Positions 5,476 to 11,100 are shown, counted from the first letter of the stretch. The stretch: 11,100 bases of DNA from Candidatus Woesearchaeota archaeon (GCA_016203265.1 JACQNB010000075.1:1-11100), one strand, 5' to 3'. Numbers and translations are program-made. Notes: generated from the letters alone by a model not told the origin.

Positions 5476-7175
5476 AGAACCAGGAGCTCGCGACGATATT
5501 CTATGAAATGGCTGACCTGTTGGAAATCCTGCAAGTACCGTGGAAACCGAACGCGTTCCGCAAGGCCGCGAGGACCATCGAGACGTTGAGCAAACCCATC
5601 GAGGACGTCTACGCAAACGGCGGCGTCAAGGCGCTCAAGGAACTGCCGGGTGTGGGCGACGCCATCGCGAACAAGACCGAAGAATTCCTGAAAACAGGAA
5701 AAATCAAGGAGTTGCACGAGCTCGAACAGCGGATTCCGAAAGGGGTCGATGAAATGATGCACATTCCCGGGCTCGGCCCCAAGAAAGCAGTCATGCTGAA
5801 CAAAGAACTGCACATCAAGAATTTGCGCGACCTCCAACGTGCGGCAGAAACCGGCAAAATCCGGAAACTCGCGGGCTTTGGCGAGAAGAGCGAGCAGGAA
5901 ATCCTGAAAGGATTGAGCTTGCACGCGCAGGGGCAGGAACGCAAATCGTTGCTCATGGGTCTTGATATCGCGCGCGAACTGCAATCGCGACTCAAAACGT
6001 TGGCGGGTGTCGAACGCGTCGAAGTCGCGGGCAGCGTCCGAAGAAGAAAGGAAACCATCGCAGATATTGACCTGTTCGTCACGAGCAAGAACGCCGCGAA
6101 AGTCATGGATTTTTTCACGACGATGTCGGACGTTACAAGAATCCTTGCGAAAGGCCCGACCAAGTCGGCCGTGCTCATCGGCAACCTGCAGGCGGACGTG
6201 CGCGTGCTGGAACCGAAATCGTTCGGCGCGGCGTTGCAGTATTTCACGGGCAGCAAAGAGCATAACGTGCGCGTGCGCCAGATCGCGATTGACAAAGGAT
6301 TCAAGCTCAATGAATACGGCCTGTTCACGCGCGCAGGAAAATACGTCGCGGGCAAGACAGAGCAGGACATCTACAAAAAGCTCAATCTGCAGTATCCTGA
6401 ACCCGAACTCCGGGAAAATACCGGCGAAATCGAGGCAAAAAAGCTGCCGACGTTGATTCCGTACGACGCCATCAAGGGCGATTGCCATATGCACACGCGT
6501 TGGAGCGACGGCGGCAACACGACGGAAGAGATGGTGCGTGCTGCCATCGAAAAAGGCTATGAGTATCTCGCCATCACCGACCACAGCAAGAGTTCCATTA
6601 TCGCGAACGGGTTGGACGAAAAGCGACTGCTGAAGCACTGCGAAGAAATCGACACGCTGCAGAAGAAATTTCCGCAAATCGTAATCTTGAAAGGAAGCGA
6701 AGTGGACATCAGGAAGGACGGCTCGCTCGACTACAAACCTGCCATCTTGAAACAACTGGATATTGTGATGGCGAGCGCGCACCAGCGATTCACGCCCGAC
6801 CGAGCAGCAGCAACGCAACGCTATCTGAAAGTCATCCAGTCCGGCAACGTCACGGCCATCAGCCATCCGACTGGACGACTCATCAACGCGCGCGAGCCCA
6901 TCGACTTTGATTTCGAGAAGGTAGCGCAGGCCTGCGCTGACGCGAACGTCTTCCTGGAAATCAACAGTTCACCCAGTCGTTTGGATTTGAAGGACTCATT
7001 GATCAGGACGGCAAAGGAGCTCAACGCACCGTTCATCATCAACACCGACAGTCACACCACGGAGCATTTGCGGTTCATTGAGCTCGGCATCGCGCAGGCA
7101 CGCAGAGGCTGGCTGGAGGCGAAGGACGTCGTGAATACGTTGCCGAGAAAGAAGTTCTTGAGTGCGATAAAATGA
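5472..7175 (+). CDS. polX: DNA polymerase X family with PHP domain
   Basis: A 567-aa protein of the usual length for microbial PolX. Order: an 8-kDa-like helical region with helix-hairpin-helix motifs (about 55-75 and 93-110: L-P-G-V-G-D-A-I and I-P-G-L-G-P-K-K), then the nucleotidyltransferase palm with G187-S188-V-R-R and catalytic D198-x-D200 and D242. The C-terminal PHP phosphoesterase (about 335-567) has H339-x-H341, D370-H371, E410, H437, H465 and D526-x-H528, all the expected metal ligands. It should fill short gaps in base-excision or end-joining repair, with 3'-5' exonuclease or 3'-phosphatase activity from the PHP domain. The ATG overlaps the JAMM stop by ATGA. No truncation or frameshift is seen. 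Confidence 0.93.
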   Translation: MKNQELATIFYEMADLLEILQVPWKPNAFRKAARTIETLSKPIEDVYANGGVKALKELPGVGDAIANKTEEFLKTGKIKELHELEQRIPKGVDEMMHIPGLGPKKAVMLNKELHIKNLRDLQRAAETGKIRKLAGFGEKSEQEILKGLSLHAQGQERKSLLMGLDIARELQSRLKTLAGVERVEVAGSVRRRKETIADIDLFVTSKNAAKVMDFFTTMSDVTRILAKGPTKSAVLIGNLQADVRVLEPKSFGAALQYFTGSKEHNVRVRQIAIDKGFKLNEYGLFTRAGKYVAGKTEQDIYKKLNLQYPEPELRENTGEIEAKKLPTLIPYDAIKGDCHMHTRWSDGGNTTEEMVRAAIEKGYEYLAITDHSKSSIIANGLDEKRLLKHCEEIDTLQKKFPQIVILKGSEVDIRKDGSLDYKPAILKQLDIVMASAHQRFTPDRAAATQRYLKVIQSGNVTAISHPTGRLINAREPIDFDFEKVAQACADANVFLEINSSPSRLDLKDSLIRTAKELNAPFIINTDSHTTEHLRFIELGIAQARRGWLEAKDVVNTLPRKKFLSAIK

Positions 7176-7199
7176 GTAGAGTTTGAATCACCGCAATCA

Positions 7200-7207
7200 A
7201 TTTAAAG
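7200..7207 (+). promoter_or_regulatory. TATA box of the 122-aa orphan gene
   Basis: ATTTAAAG, in the 54-bp gap after polX, is centred 26.5 bp before the ATG at 7230. It gives this gene its own leaderless promoter. Confidence 0.6.
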
Positions 7208-7229
7208 TCATTCTCATCGACGATAAATT

Positions 7230-7598
7230 ATGTACCTCATTGAACTTCATTATCGTCCGCATGAGCAATTGAAACGACTTGCAGGAGGCTTAGGCAAATA
7301 TGAATTCGTGATTCCTTTACGACAACTTACCAGGGCAAGAAAAAAAGCAATTGAACTACCACATATTAATGCATACCTTCATGATGATAAACCTTCTGAA
7401 TTAGAAAAAGAATTACTTGTTTTCTACCGCGGCGTCGTCATCGCCATTCCAACAGTCGATAATTTATGTGCTACTCCTCTCGAAAGTTATCGCAGAAAAG
7501 GCTGGCCTGGACTTAAACTGCATTCAGATGATCATTTTGCTTTGCGTTATGCGGCAGATAAACTAGGCGGCTTACCTACGGACAAAACAGAAAAATAG
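7230..7598 (+). CDS. Hypothetical protein, 122 aa, AT-rich
   Basis: Not recognised. The protein is basic, with His-rich patches at the start (H-Y-R-P-H), an R-Q-L-T-R-A-R-K-K-A helix near 31-40 and an S-D-D-H-F-A-L-R-Y-A-A-D-K stretch near the end. No signal peptide or membrane helix is visible. Codon choice differs from the neighbours: many A/T-ending codons (TTA, ATT, CCT, GAA), against the G/C-ending codons of polX on one side and the 188-aa gene on the other. This suggests recent acquisition or relaxed selection. It has its own TATA box at the leaderless distance, which supports a real gene despite the unknown family. Confidence 0.65.
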   Translation: MYLIELHYRPHEQLKRLAGGLGKYEFVIPLRQLTRARKKAIELPHINAYLHDDKPSELEKELLVFYRGVVIAIPTVDNLCATPLESYRRKGWPGLKLHSDDHFALRYAADKLGGLPTDKTEK

Positions 7599-7621
7599 TT
7601 GCAAGGATGGCATTCTTTAAC

Positions 7622-8188
7622 TCAGTACTGTTCCTGCTGGAACTTCCCGAACAGAATCAGTTCAACCACGGTCTTTCCGAGCACGTCCTTGTGCGTGAAC
7701 TGCGTCTTCAGTTCTGCCTGCGAAAAGCGCTTGCGCAACGCGTCGACTAACAGCGCCTTGTCATCCTTCGACACGGTCCCGATGATGTGGACCAACCCGA
7801 AGCGCGCGTCACCGTCGATATCAGAAAGCTGCGACACGACCTGTTGTCGCGTGCGTTGGGTGTCGAGCGTGGCGAAGAACTCCTTCTTGAAGGTGTCGAC
7901 GACGCGCAGGTTGTCGAATGAAAGCTTGCGGTACAGCGTGCACGGTTCTGCGCGGCTCGCCTGCTTGATGAAGTCCATCGCGGCTGGCGACGAACGCAGT
8001 TCTTCGGAAAACTGCCAGCCGACGGGGTCCTCGAACAGCATCTCGCCCTGGCGCGCCTGCACAGTCTCGACCAACCGGCGGATTTCGCGCAGACTCGAAG
8101 CCGATTCCGCGATGTTCAGGTCGACCGCGATGCCGGGCGCTTGGATGCGCGCGCGAATTCTTCCTCGCTGGACGAGAACCTCTTTCAC
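7622..8188 (-). CDS. Hypothetical protein, 188 aa
   Basis: Not recognised. The gene begins with GTG at 8188, supported by a TATA box centred 27.5 bp upstream. Codon use is G/C-ending, like most genes in the window. The protein is charged and soluble, with no signal peptide. It has a small N-terminal beta-rich part (about 1-27), a helical middle (30-85), an L-Y-R-K-L-S-F-D-N-L patch, and a C-terminal part with alternating strand and helix (F-G-L-V-H-I-I-G-T-V followed by a Lys/Asp helix), which may be a small alpha/beta domain. It diverges from the DUF192 gene, but shared regulation is the only functional hint. Confidence 0.7.
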   Translation of the reverse strand: MKEVLVQRGRIRARIQAPGIAVDLNIAESASSLREIRRLVETVQARQGEMLFEDPVGWQFSEELRSSPAAMDFIKQASRAEPCTLYRKLSFDNLRVVDTFKKEFFATLDTQRTRQQVVSQLSDIDGDARFGLVHIIGTVSKDDKALLVDALRKRFSQAELKTQFTHKDVLGKTVVELILFGKFQQEQY

Positions 8189-8210
8189 GAAAAACGCACA
8201 GGCATTTGCA

Positions 8211-8245
8211 TTTAAATAGTTTTAGGTGACCAAAACATTAAATAG
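8211..8245. promoter_or_regulatory. Divergent promoter pair: 188-aa gene / DUF192
   Basis: The minus-strand TATA CTATTTAA (8212-8219) serves the GTG at 8188, and the plus-strand TATA TTAAATAG (8238-8245) serves the ATG at 8267. The distances are 27.5 and 25.5 bp. TATA centres are 26 bp apart and the start codons 79 bp apart, essentially the geometry seen at 4968-5003. Confidence 0.75.
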
Positions 8246-8266
8246 CGCGCGAGGGAACGGGAACGC

Positions 8267-8572
8267 ATGCGGCACATCCTGCGACATCCCATCCTGTGCA
8301 GATCCCAGCTCGCGAAAGCCCGCGGCCTGATGTTTTCGCCGAAGAGAACGCTCGTCTTCGAGTTCAGGAAGGATACGCACGTGCCGTTGCACATGCTGTT
8401 CGTCTTCTTTCCGATTGACGTGCTCTACCTAAACAAGAACAAAAAAGTCATCGAAGTCAAATCGAACTTCAAGCCCTTCACTTTCTACACGCCGAACGTG
8501 AAAGCGAGATACGTCGTCGAACTGCCCTACCGCGCGAACGCGAGCGTCGGCGACTCCGTAACGTTTAAATAA
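8267..8572 (+). CDS. DUF192 family protein
   Basis: A 101-aa protein matching DUF192 (COG1430). It has the A-R-G-L-M-F opening after a short helix, then a strand pair (T-L-V-F-E-F), H-M-L-F-V-F-F-P-I-D-V-L-Y-L-N, the V-I-E-V-K turn, F-Y-T-P, and A-x-Y-V-V-E-L-P near the end. Family members are small beta-barrel proteins found in bacteria and archaea, often exported. This one lacks a clear signal peptide, so it may be cytoplasmic. Molecular function is not established for the family. Translation should be leaderless from the TATA at 8238-8245. Its final codons contain the TATA box of the downstream tRNA. Confidence 0.85.
   Translation: MRHILRHPILCRSQLAKARGLMFSPKRTLVFEFRKDTHVPLHMLFVFFPIDVLYLNKNKKVIEVKSNFKPFTFYTPNVKARYVVELPYRANASVGDSVTFK
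8564..8571 (+). promoter_or_regulatory. TATA box of tRNA-Trp, inside the DUF192 stop region
   Basis: TTTAAATA overlaps the last two sense codons and the TAA stop (8570-8572) of the DUF192 gene. Initiation about 26 bp downstream would begin near 8594, giving a leader of roughly 14 nt to be removed by RNase P. Confidence 0.6.
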
Positions 8573-8607
8573 GCCCCGACGAGGATTCTCTCCATCCGGT
8601 GCAAATC

Positions 8608-8680
8608 GGAGTCGTCGTCCAACCTGGTAGGACGACCGCCTCCAGAGCGGTTAATCGGGGTTCAAATCCCTGCGACTCCA
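8608..8680 (+). tRNA. trnW: tRNA-Trp (anticodon CCA), intronless
   Basis: A 73-nt cloverleaf with all stems closed. Acceptor GGAGTCG pairs with CGACTCC plus discriminator A. D stem GTCC/GGAC carries the AACCTGGTA loop. Anticodon stem ACCGC/GCGGT carries loop CTCCAGA, which places CCA at 34-36. The variable loop is TAAT. T stem CGGGG/CCCTG, with one G-T pair, carries loop TTCAAAT. CCA is not encoded. There is no intron, whereas tRNA-Trp in many archaea carries one. The 3' end touches the stop codon of the convergent glycosyltransferase gene (8681-8683) with no spacer. Confidence 0.95.
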
Positions 8681-10126
8681 TCAAGCGTAGGCACTCGTAA
8701 CGTCTTTGTGAAGGGTAGGAATATGACGGTGTTTCTGCGCGGTCGCTAACTTGATAATGGGCATCACCCACCACATCTCGAGGGCAATCCACGCCGTGTT
8801 TATCGCCCAATTCGCGGATGGGCCATGCTGGAACACATTCAGAAAAATTCCGACAACGCCTGCGCCGAGCACTATCATTTGGGGCAGCACGTGCTTCAGG
8901 CGTCTCCCCGCACGTTCAATTTTCTCGGTCACGCGATAAGGTCTCTTTTTGGGATGCAATGCCAGAAAAACCGCACCAAGATAGACTGGCCACATCGACA
9001 CCCAAAATTGATTGTTCTCACTTCCGTGGTTGAGCCAGCTATAGAACCAGACGACCGCAAGTAAGCCGGGCAACCGGATGAACAAGTAATCGTATCCTGC
9101 ATTGACAACGGAATAGTTGAGCAGCAACGAAACGGCAGGCATGATGAACAGGATAGGAATGAACACGCCTGACACAAGATAGTGGTAGGTCATTTCGAGA
9201 TAATGGAGCCGTTGATGCACAGAAAGACCTTTTGCGAACAATGGATTTTTCCTGAAAAAGATGCGTAATGAATCAGCAGCCCAGGTGCCGCGTTGTTTGT
9301 AGATGTTCTTGATGTCTTGCGGAGCAAGTCCGGTCGTATATGGCTTGTTCACATAGACACTTTTCAGTCCGCGCTTGTGCAGCTCATAGGAGGTGGTAAG
9401 ATCCTCGACAAGGTTCCACGTGACGAATCCGCCAATCTTCTCGAGCGCGGCACGACGGTAAATGACTCCGCTACCGCAACTGATGGGGCATCCTTTCTTG
9501 TTCTTCCCTGCCTGCATGTGCTCGTAGAACAGATGGTCATGGTTGAAATCGCGGTCGTGCACATCAAAACGCTGGCGCGTCGTGACAAATGCGACCGCAG
9601 GTTCCTCAAAATAGCCCATCAACTCCTTCAAAATCTCGGAGTCAGGAACTTGATCTGCGTCCAGCGTGAGCACAAAGGGAGATGCGCTCTGCTGCAAGCC
9701 ATAATTCAGGTTGCCCGCTTTTGCGTGTTCGCGAGAGGGACGGGAAAGATACTGCACGCCCAAACCACGCGCCAGTTTGCGAAGCTCTTCACGATTACCA
9801 TCGTCAAGCAAATAGACCTGTTTCAGGGGATAATCAATAACGCTTGCGCCATAAAGGGTTTTGCCAATCATCCCTATGGGTTCGTTGTAGCACGTAACAA
9901 AAACATCGACGGTTGGAAGCGCGCCTTGGGCGGGTTTTGTCCGATAATTGTATTCACGATCCCAATGACAAAGGAGAAAAAGCAAGGTCATCGAGAAGAG
10001 TCCCCATTCTCCGATACTGAAGATGATCCCAACAAGACCATTCACGCGCGGGAAGACCCACAACAAGTAGACAAGATTAAGTGCGATAACAACAAGGAGG
10101 GCTCTGCGAATGTTCAACAGACCCAC
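8681..10126 (-). CDS. Membrane GT2 glycosyltransferase (BcsA/cellulose-synthase-like)
   Basis: A 481-aa processive-type family 2 glycosyltransferase. Two N-terminal membrane helices (about 8-25 and 30-53) precede the GT-A domain: V-D-V-F-V-T-C-Y-N-E-P, L-L-D108-D109-G-N, L-D156-A-D158, then L-V-E241-D242-L, the catalytic base region. At the usual Q-x-x-R-W site it reads Q278-R-G-T281-W282. Four or more helices follow (about 315-445), with a basic loop between. It would transfer a sugar from a nucleotide-sugar at the inner face of the membrane and may extrude a polymer. The polymer is unknown. The start is a GTG at 10126, the first usable start after an in-frame stop; a weak TATA (CTTTATCG, 10142-10149) lies only about 20 bp away, so a TTG at 10117 or co-transcription with the regulator are alternatives. 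Confidence 0.88.
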   Translation of the reverse strand: MGLLNIRRALLVVIALNLVYLLWVFPRVNGLVGIIFSIGEWGLFSMTLLFLLCHWDREYNYRTKPAQGALPTVDVFVTCYNEPIGMIGKTLYGASVIDYPLKQVYLLDDGNREELRKLARGLGVQYLSRPSREHAKAGNLNYGLQQSASPFVLTLDADQVPDSEILKELMGYFEEPAVAFVTTRQRFDVHDRDFNHDHLFYEHMQAGKNKKGCPISCGSGVIYRRAALEKIGGFVTWNLVEDLTTSYELHKRGLKSVYVNKPYTTGLAPQDIKNIYKQRGTWAADSLRIFFRKNPLFAKGLSVHQRLHYLEMTYHYLVSGVFIPILFIMPAVSLLLNYSVVNAGYDYLFIRLPGLLAVVWFYSWLNHGSENNQFWVSMWPVYLGAVFLALHPKKRPYRVTEKIERAGRRLKHVLPQMIVLGAGVVGIFLNVFQHGPSANWAINTAWIALEMWWVMPIIKLATAQKHRHIPTLHKDVTSAYA

Positions 10127-10157
10127 CGTTCGCGAGATGTACGATAAAGATCACTTG

Positions 10158-10355
10158 TCATATCGGATAAAGCTGCTGCGTGCCTGGTTTTTTGACGATT
10201 TTGATGAGTTTGAAGTATGCAAGACTTTCGCAATGCTCTTTCAGCGAACGGGGATTGGTGCCAATCTTACGCTCGAGTTGGCTCATCGTGATGCCAGGCA
10301 CCTTCTTGATGACCTCATAAATAACGCGTTGCACGTGGAGGCTCTTCCGCTTCAT
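10158..10355 (-). CDS. Small winged-helix DNA-binding regulator
   Basis: A 65-aa protein consisting of just one winged helix-turn-helix. A first helix (about 5-18) is followed by T-M-S-Q-L-E-R-K-I-G and the recognition helix N-P-R-S-L-K-E-H-C-E-S-L, then a two-strand wing (K-L-I-K-I-V-K-K-P-G-T-Q-Q-L-Y). Basic residues dominate. The ATG at 10355 lies 25.5 bp from the TATA centre (10377-10384). Two similar palindromes flank that TATA box, so the protein probably binds them and represses its own gene and perhaps the divergent zinc-ribbon gene. It lies 31 bp upstream of the glycosyltransferase and may control it through read-through. The ligand or signal is unknown. Confidence 0.8.
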   Translation of the reverse strand: MKRKSLHVQRVIYEVIKKVPGITMSQLERKIGTNPRSLKEHCESLAYFKLIKIVKKPGTQQLYPI

Positions 10356-10356
10356 G

Positions 10357-10370
10357 CTACATTATCGTAG
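10357..10370. promoter_or_regulatory. Operator 1 (imperfect palindrome)
   Basis: CTACATTATCGTAG lies between the TATA box and the start codon of the winged-helix gene, where a bound protein would block RNA polymerase. It matches operator 2 at 12 of 14 positions, with identical CTAC/GTAG arms. Confidence 0.6.
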
Positions 10371-10376
10371 AAATGT

Positions 10377-10410
10377 TTATATAGCAATATGCTACAATAT
10401 TGTAGTATAA
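10377..10410. promoter_or_regulatory. Divergent promoter pair: winged helix / mini zinc ribbon
   Basis: The minus-strand TATA CTATATAA (10377-10384) serves the regulator start at 10355. The plus-strand TATA-like TAGTATAA (10403-10410) is 26.5 bp before the ATG at 10433. TATA centres are 26 bp apart and starts 78 bp apart, as at the other two divergent pairs in the window. The plus-strand box is the weaker call. Confidence 0.6.
10392..10405. promoter_or_regulatory. Operator 2 (perfect 14-bp palindrome)
   Basis: CTACAATATTGTAG is fully self-complementary. It sits just upstream of the regulator's BRE and overlaps the first bases of the plus-strand TATA-like box. The centre-to-centre distance to operator 1 is 35 bp. 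Confidence 0.65.
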
Positions 10411-10423
10411 CTGAACACGCCGA

Positions 10424-10519
10424 ATGAAGAACATGCTGACAAAAACCTGTCTGAACTGCAAAAAACTGAACACGATAGAACGCATCCAGTGCCTGCATTG
10501 CGGCGCTTGGCTTCTGTAA
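10424..10519 (+). CDS. Mini zinc ribbon, 31 aa (28 aa from the second Met)
   Basis: A very small open frame encoding two C-x-x-C knuckles, C-L-N-C and C-L-H-C, separated by ten residues, enough for one zinc ribbon. The second ATG at 10433 is favoured because a TATA-like box is centred 26.5 bp before it, and because it reproduces the 78-bp start-to-start spacing of the other divergent promoters. It is divergent from the winged-helix gene and shares operator 2, so it may be co-regulated and could be a protein partner or rubredoxin-like metal module. Its size makes the call uncertain; the paired cysteines and the promoter are the support. Confidence 0.5.
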   Translation: MKNMLTKTCLNCKKLNTIERIQCLHCGAWLL

Positions 10520-10532
10520 CTTCTGGAAGTGA

Positions 10533-10784
10533 ATGATGACGAAGCGATGGTTGGATGCTTTGATGATTCCTTCTTTAGTGCACAGTATCCAGTGGTGCCT
10601 CCGCATGAATAGGGATCCTTTGATTGATGAGGAGTTCGGGGACATATGGAACGCCTGCAAAAAATTCACGTTGACGTCGAAGGAACGAGGTTACGCACTC
10701 TATAAATCAGTCGAATATGTCATCAAAAATGATGTCCAAGGAGACTTTATTGAATGTGGCGTTTGGAAAGAGGGAGTGTCATGA
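10533..10784 (+). pseudogene. TylF/MycF-type O-methyltransferase, N-terminal part, frameshifted
   Basis: Residues about 25-80 of this frame match the start of the TylF (macrocin O-methyltransferase) family: D-P-L-I-D-E-E-F, then F-T-L-T-S-K-E-R-x-Y-A-L-Y-K-S-V-E-Y-V-I, then G-D-F-I-E-C-G-V-W-K, the SAM-binding entry. The frame then stops (TGA at 10782), whereas relatives continue G-G-S. Stepping back one base at about 10767-10772 gives R-G-S-V-M and continues with I-W-I-Y-D-T-F-N-G-M, the next family motif. A single missing base therefore splits the motif. The catalytic remainder (about 120 residues in full-length relatives) is absent, being replaced by a MazG-like domain. An ATG at 10605 is the family-like start; 10533 lies 13 bp after the zinc-ribbon gene. 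Confidence 0.7.
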
Positions 10785-11100
10785 TTATCATGAAAACATT
10801 GCTTGCATTCGGCGTAAAAGACAGGCAGATATGGATTTATGACACGTTCAATGGCATGACGACAAAGGCAGGATGCCTTGAAAAAGGCATGTTAAACATC
10901 ACCATAGAAGAAGTGATGAAAAAGGTCTTAGAAGAAATCACGGAATTAGGGGAGGCATTTGAAGATAGAAGTCAAGATTCGGCGCATTTTCGTGAAGAAA
11001 TAGGTGACGTCTTTTTCGTTTTGGTGAATTTAGCCAGGCACGCGGGAATTGATCCTGAGACTTTAGTAAAAGAAAACGTACGAAAGTATCTCAAAAGATG
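10754..11100 (+). CDS. TylF fragment fused to MazG-like NTP pyrophosphohydrolase (partial, runs off the edge)
   Basis: This frame is open from just after a stop at 10751 to the window edge. It has ATGs at 10754, 10781 and 10790. The first part (10769 to about 10860) is the continuation of the TylF-type motif (I-W-I-Y-D-T-F-N-G-M). From about 10889, itself an ATG, it reads as an all-alpha MazG-type domain: L-E-E-I-T-E supplies E-E-x-x-E, R-E-E-I-G-D supplies E-x-x-D, then V-L-V-N-L-A-R-H-A-G-I-D-P-E-T, typical of the end of the domain. MazG enzymes hydrolyse nucleoside triphosphates to monophosphate and pyrophosphate, often cleaning non-canonical nucleotides. No TATA box sits at the right distance before 10889, so the MazG part may depend on the upstream remnant for expression. 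The end lies outside the window, probably only a few codons away. Confidence 0.7.
   Translation, partial: MWRLERGSVMIIMKTLLAFGVKDRQIWIYDTFNGMTTKAGCLEKGMLNITIEEVMKKVLEEITELGEAFEDRSQDSAHFREEIGDVFFVLVNLARHAGIDPETLVKENVRKYLKR

Noticed and set aside
5229..6866. A 545-codon open frame antisense to polX
   Set aside because: It mirrors the JAMM and PolX genes, whose motifs are complete on the other strand. Long antisense frames are expected with G/C-ending codons, and the translation shows no motif and has no promoter.
8565..8810. An 81-codon minus-strand frame across the tRNA
   Set aside because: It is antisense to tRNA-Trp, a frequent source of false small proteins, and overlaps the end of the glycosyltransferase gene.
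9293..10147. A 284-codon open frame antisense to the glycosyltransferase
   Set aside because: The opposite strand carries all the GT2 motifs and membrane helices; this frame is a shadow.
10760..10785. Programmed -1 frameshifting between the TylF and MazG frames
   Set aside because: There is no canonical slippery heptamer and no evident downstream stem; loss of one base is simpler. Full-length TylF would not be restored in any case.
1..11100. CRISPR array, IS element or integrase attachment site
   Set aside because: No spaced direct repeats, transposase motifs or duplicated tRNA ends were seen. The tRNA 3' end is followed directly by a coding gene.

Overview
The window looks like archaeal chromosome, probably from a small-genome lineage such as the DPANN/Nanobdellati group, although that placement is only an inference. 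The reasons are TATA boxes centred about 25-28 bp upstream of start codons, so most first genes appear to have leaderless mRNAs; archaeal families (an exported S16/Lon-type protease of the COG1750 kind, DUF192, a JAMM/MPN+ metalloprotease, tiny zinc ribbons, a 65-aa winged-helix regulator); and dense packing with ATGA/TGATG gene overlaps. There is no rRNA, IS element, CRISPR array or phage module.

Region 1 (1-2371, minus strand): a standalone VRR-NUC-type PD-(D/E)xK nuclease and, upstream of it, a membrane-anchored exported Ser-Lys protease. Region 2 (2372-2755): a 384-bp gap between divergent genes. It holds a strong internal TATA tract and, on the minus strand, two GNRA-capped hairpins, possibly a small structured RNA or a 34-aa membrane peptide. 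Region 3 (2756-4674): a lipobox-bearing metallo-beta-lactamase-fold protein (ComEC C-terminal type). It converges with a three-gene minus operon: an unknown 138-aa protein, a Kazal-type protease-inhibitor lipoprotein and a Nudix hydrolase.

Region 4 (4733-7175): a double zinc-ribbon protein divergent from a two-gene operon that couples a JAMM metalloprotease to a full-length family X DNA polymerase with PHP domain (DNA repair). Region 5 (7230-8680): an AT-rich orphan gene, an unknown 188-aa protein divergent from a DUF192 protein, and an intronless tRNA-Trp(CCA) whose TATA box covers the end of the DUF192 gene. Region 6 (8681-10519): a processive membrane GT2 glycosyltransferase (BcsA-like) behind a small winged-helix regulator. 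The regulator's promoter carries two matching 14-bp palindromes, and a 28-31-aa zinc ribbon diverges from it.

Region 7 (10533-11100): the N-terminal half of a TylF/MycF-type O-methyltransferase, broken by a single-base frameshift and then continuing in frame into a MazG-like nucleotide pyrophosphohydrolase that runs off the window edge. This is the most anomalous locus. No single new multi-gene defence-like system is evident. The points most worth following are the TylF-MazG chimera, the autoregulated regulator and zinc-ribbon promoter, the uniform 78/79/78-bp geometry of three divergent promoters, the candidate RNA in the 2.5-kb gap, and the archaeal Kazal lipoprotein.
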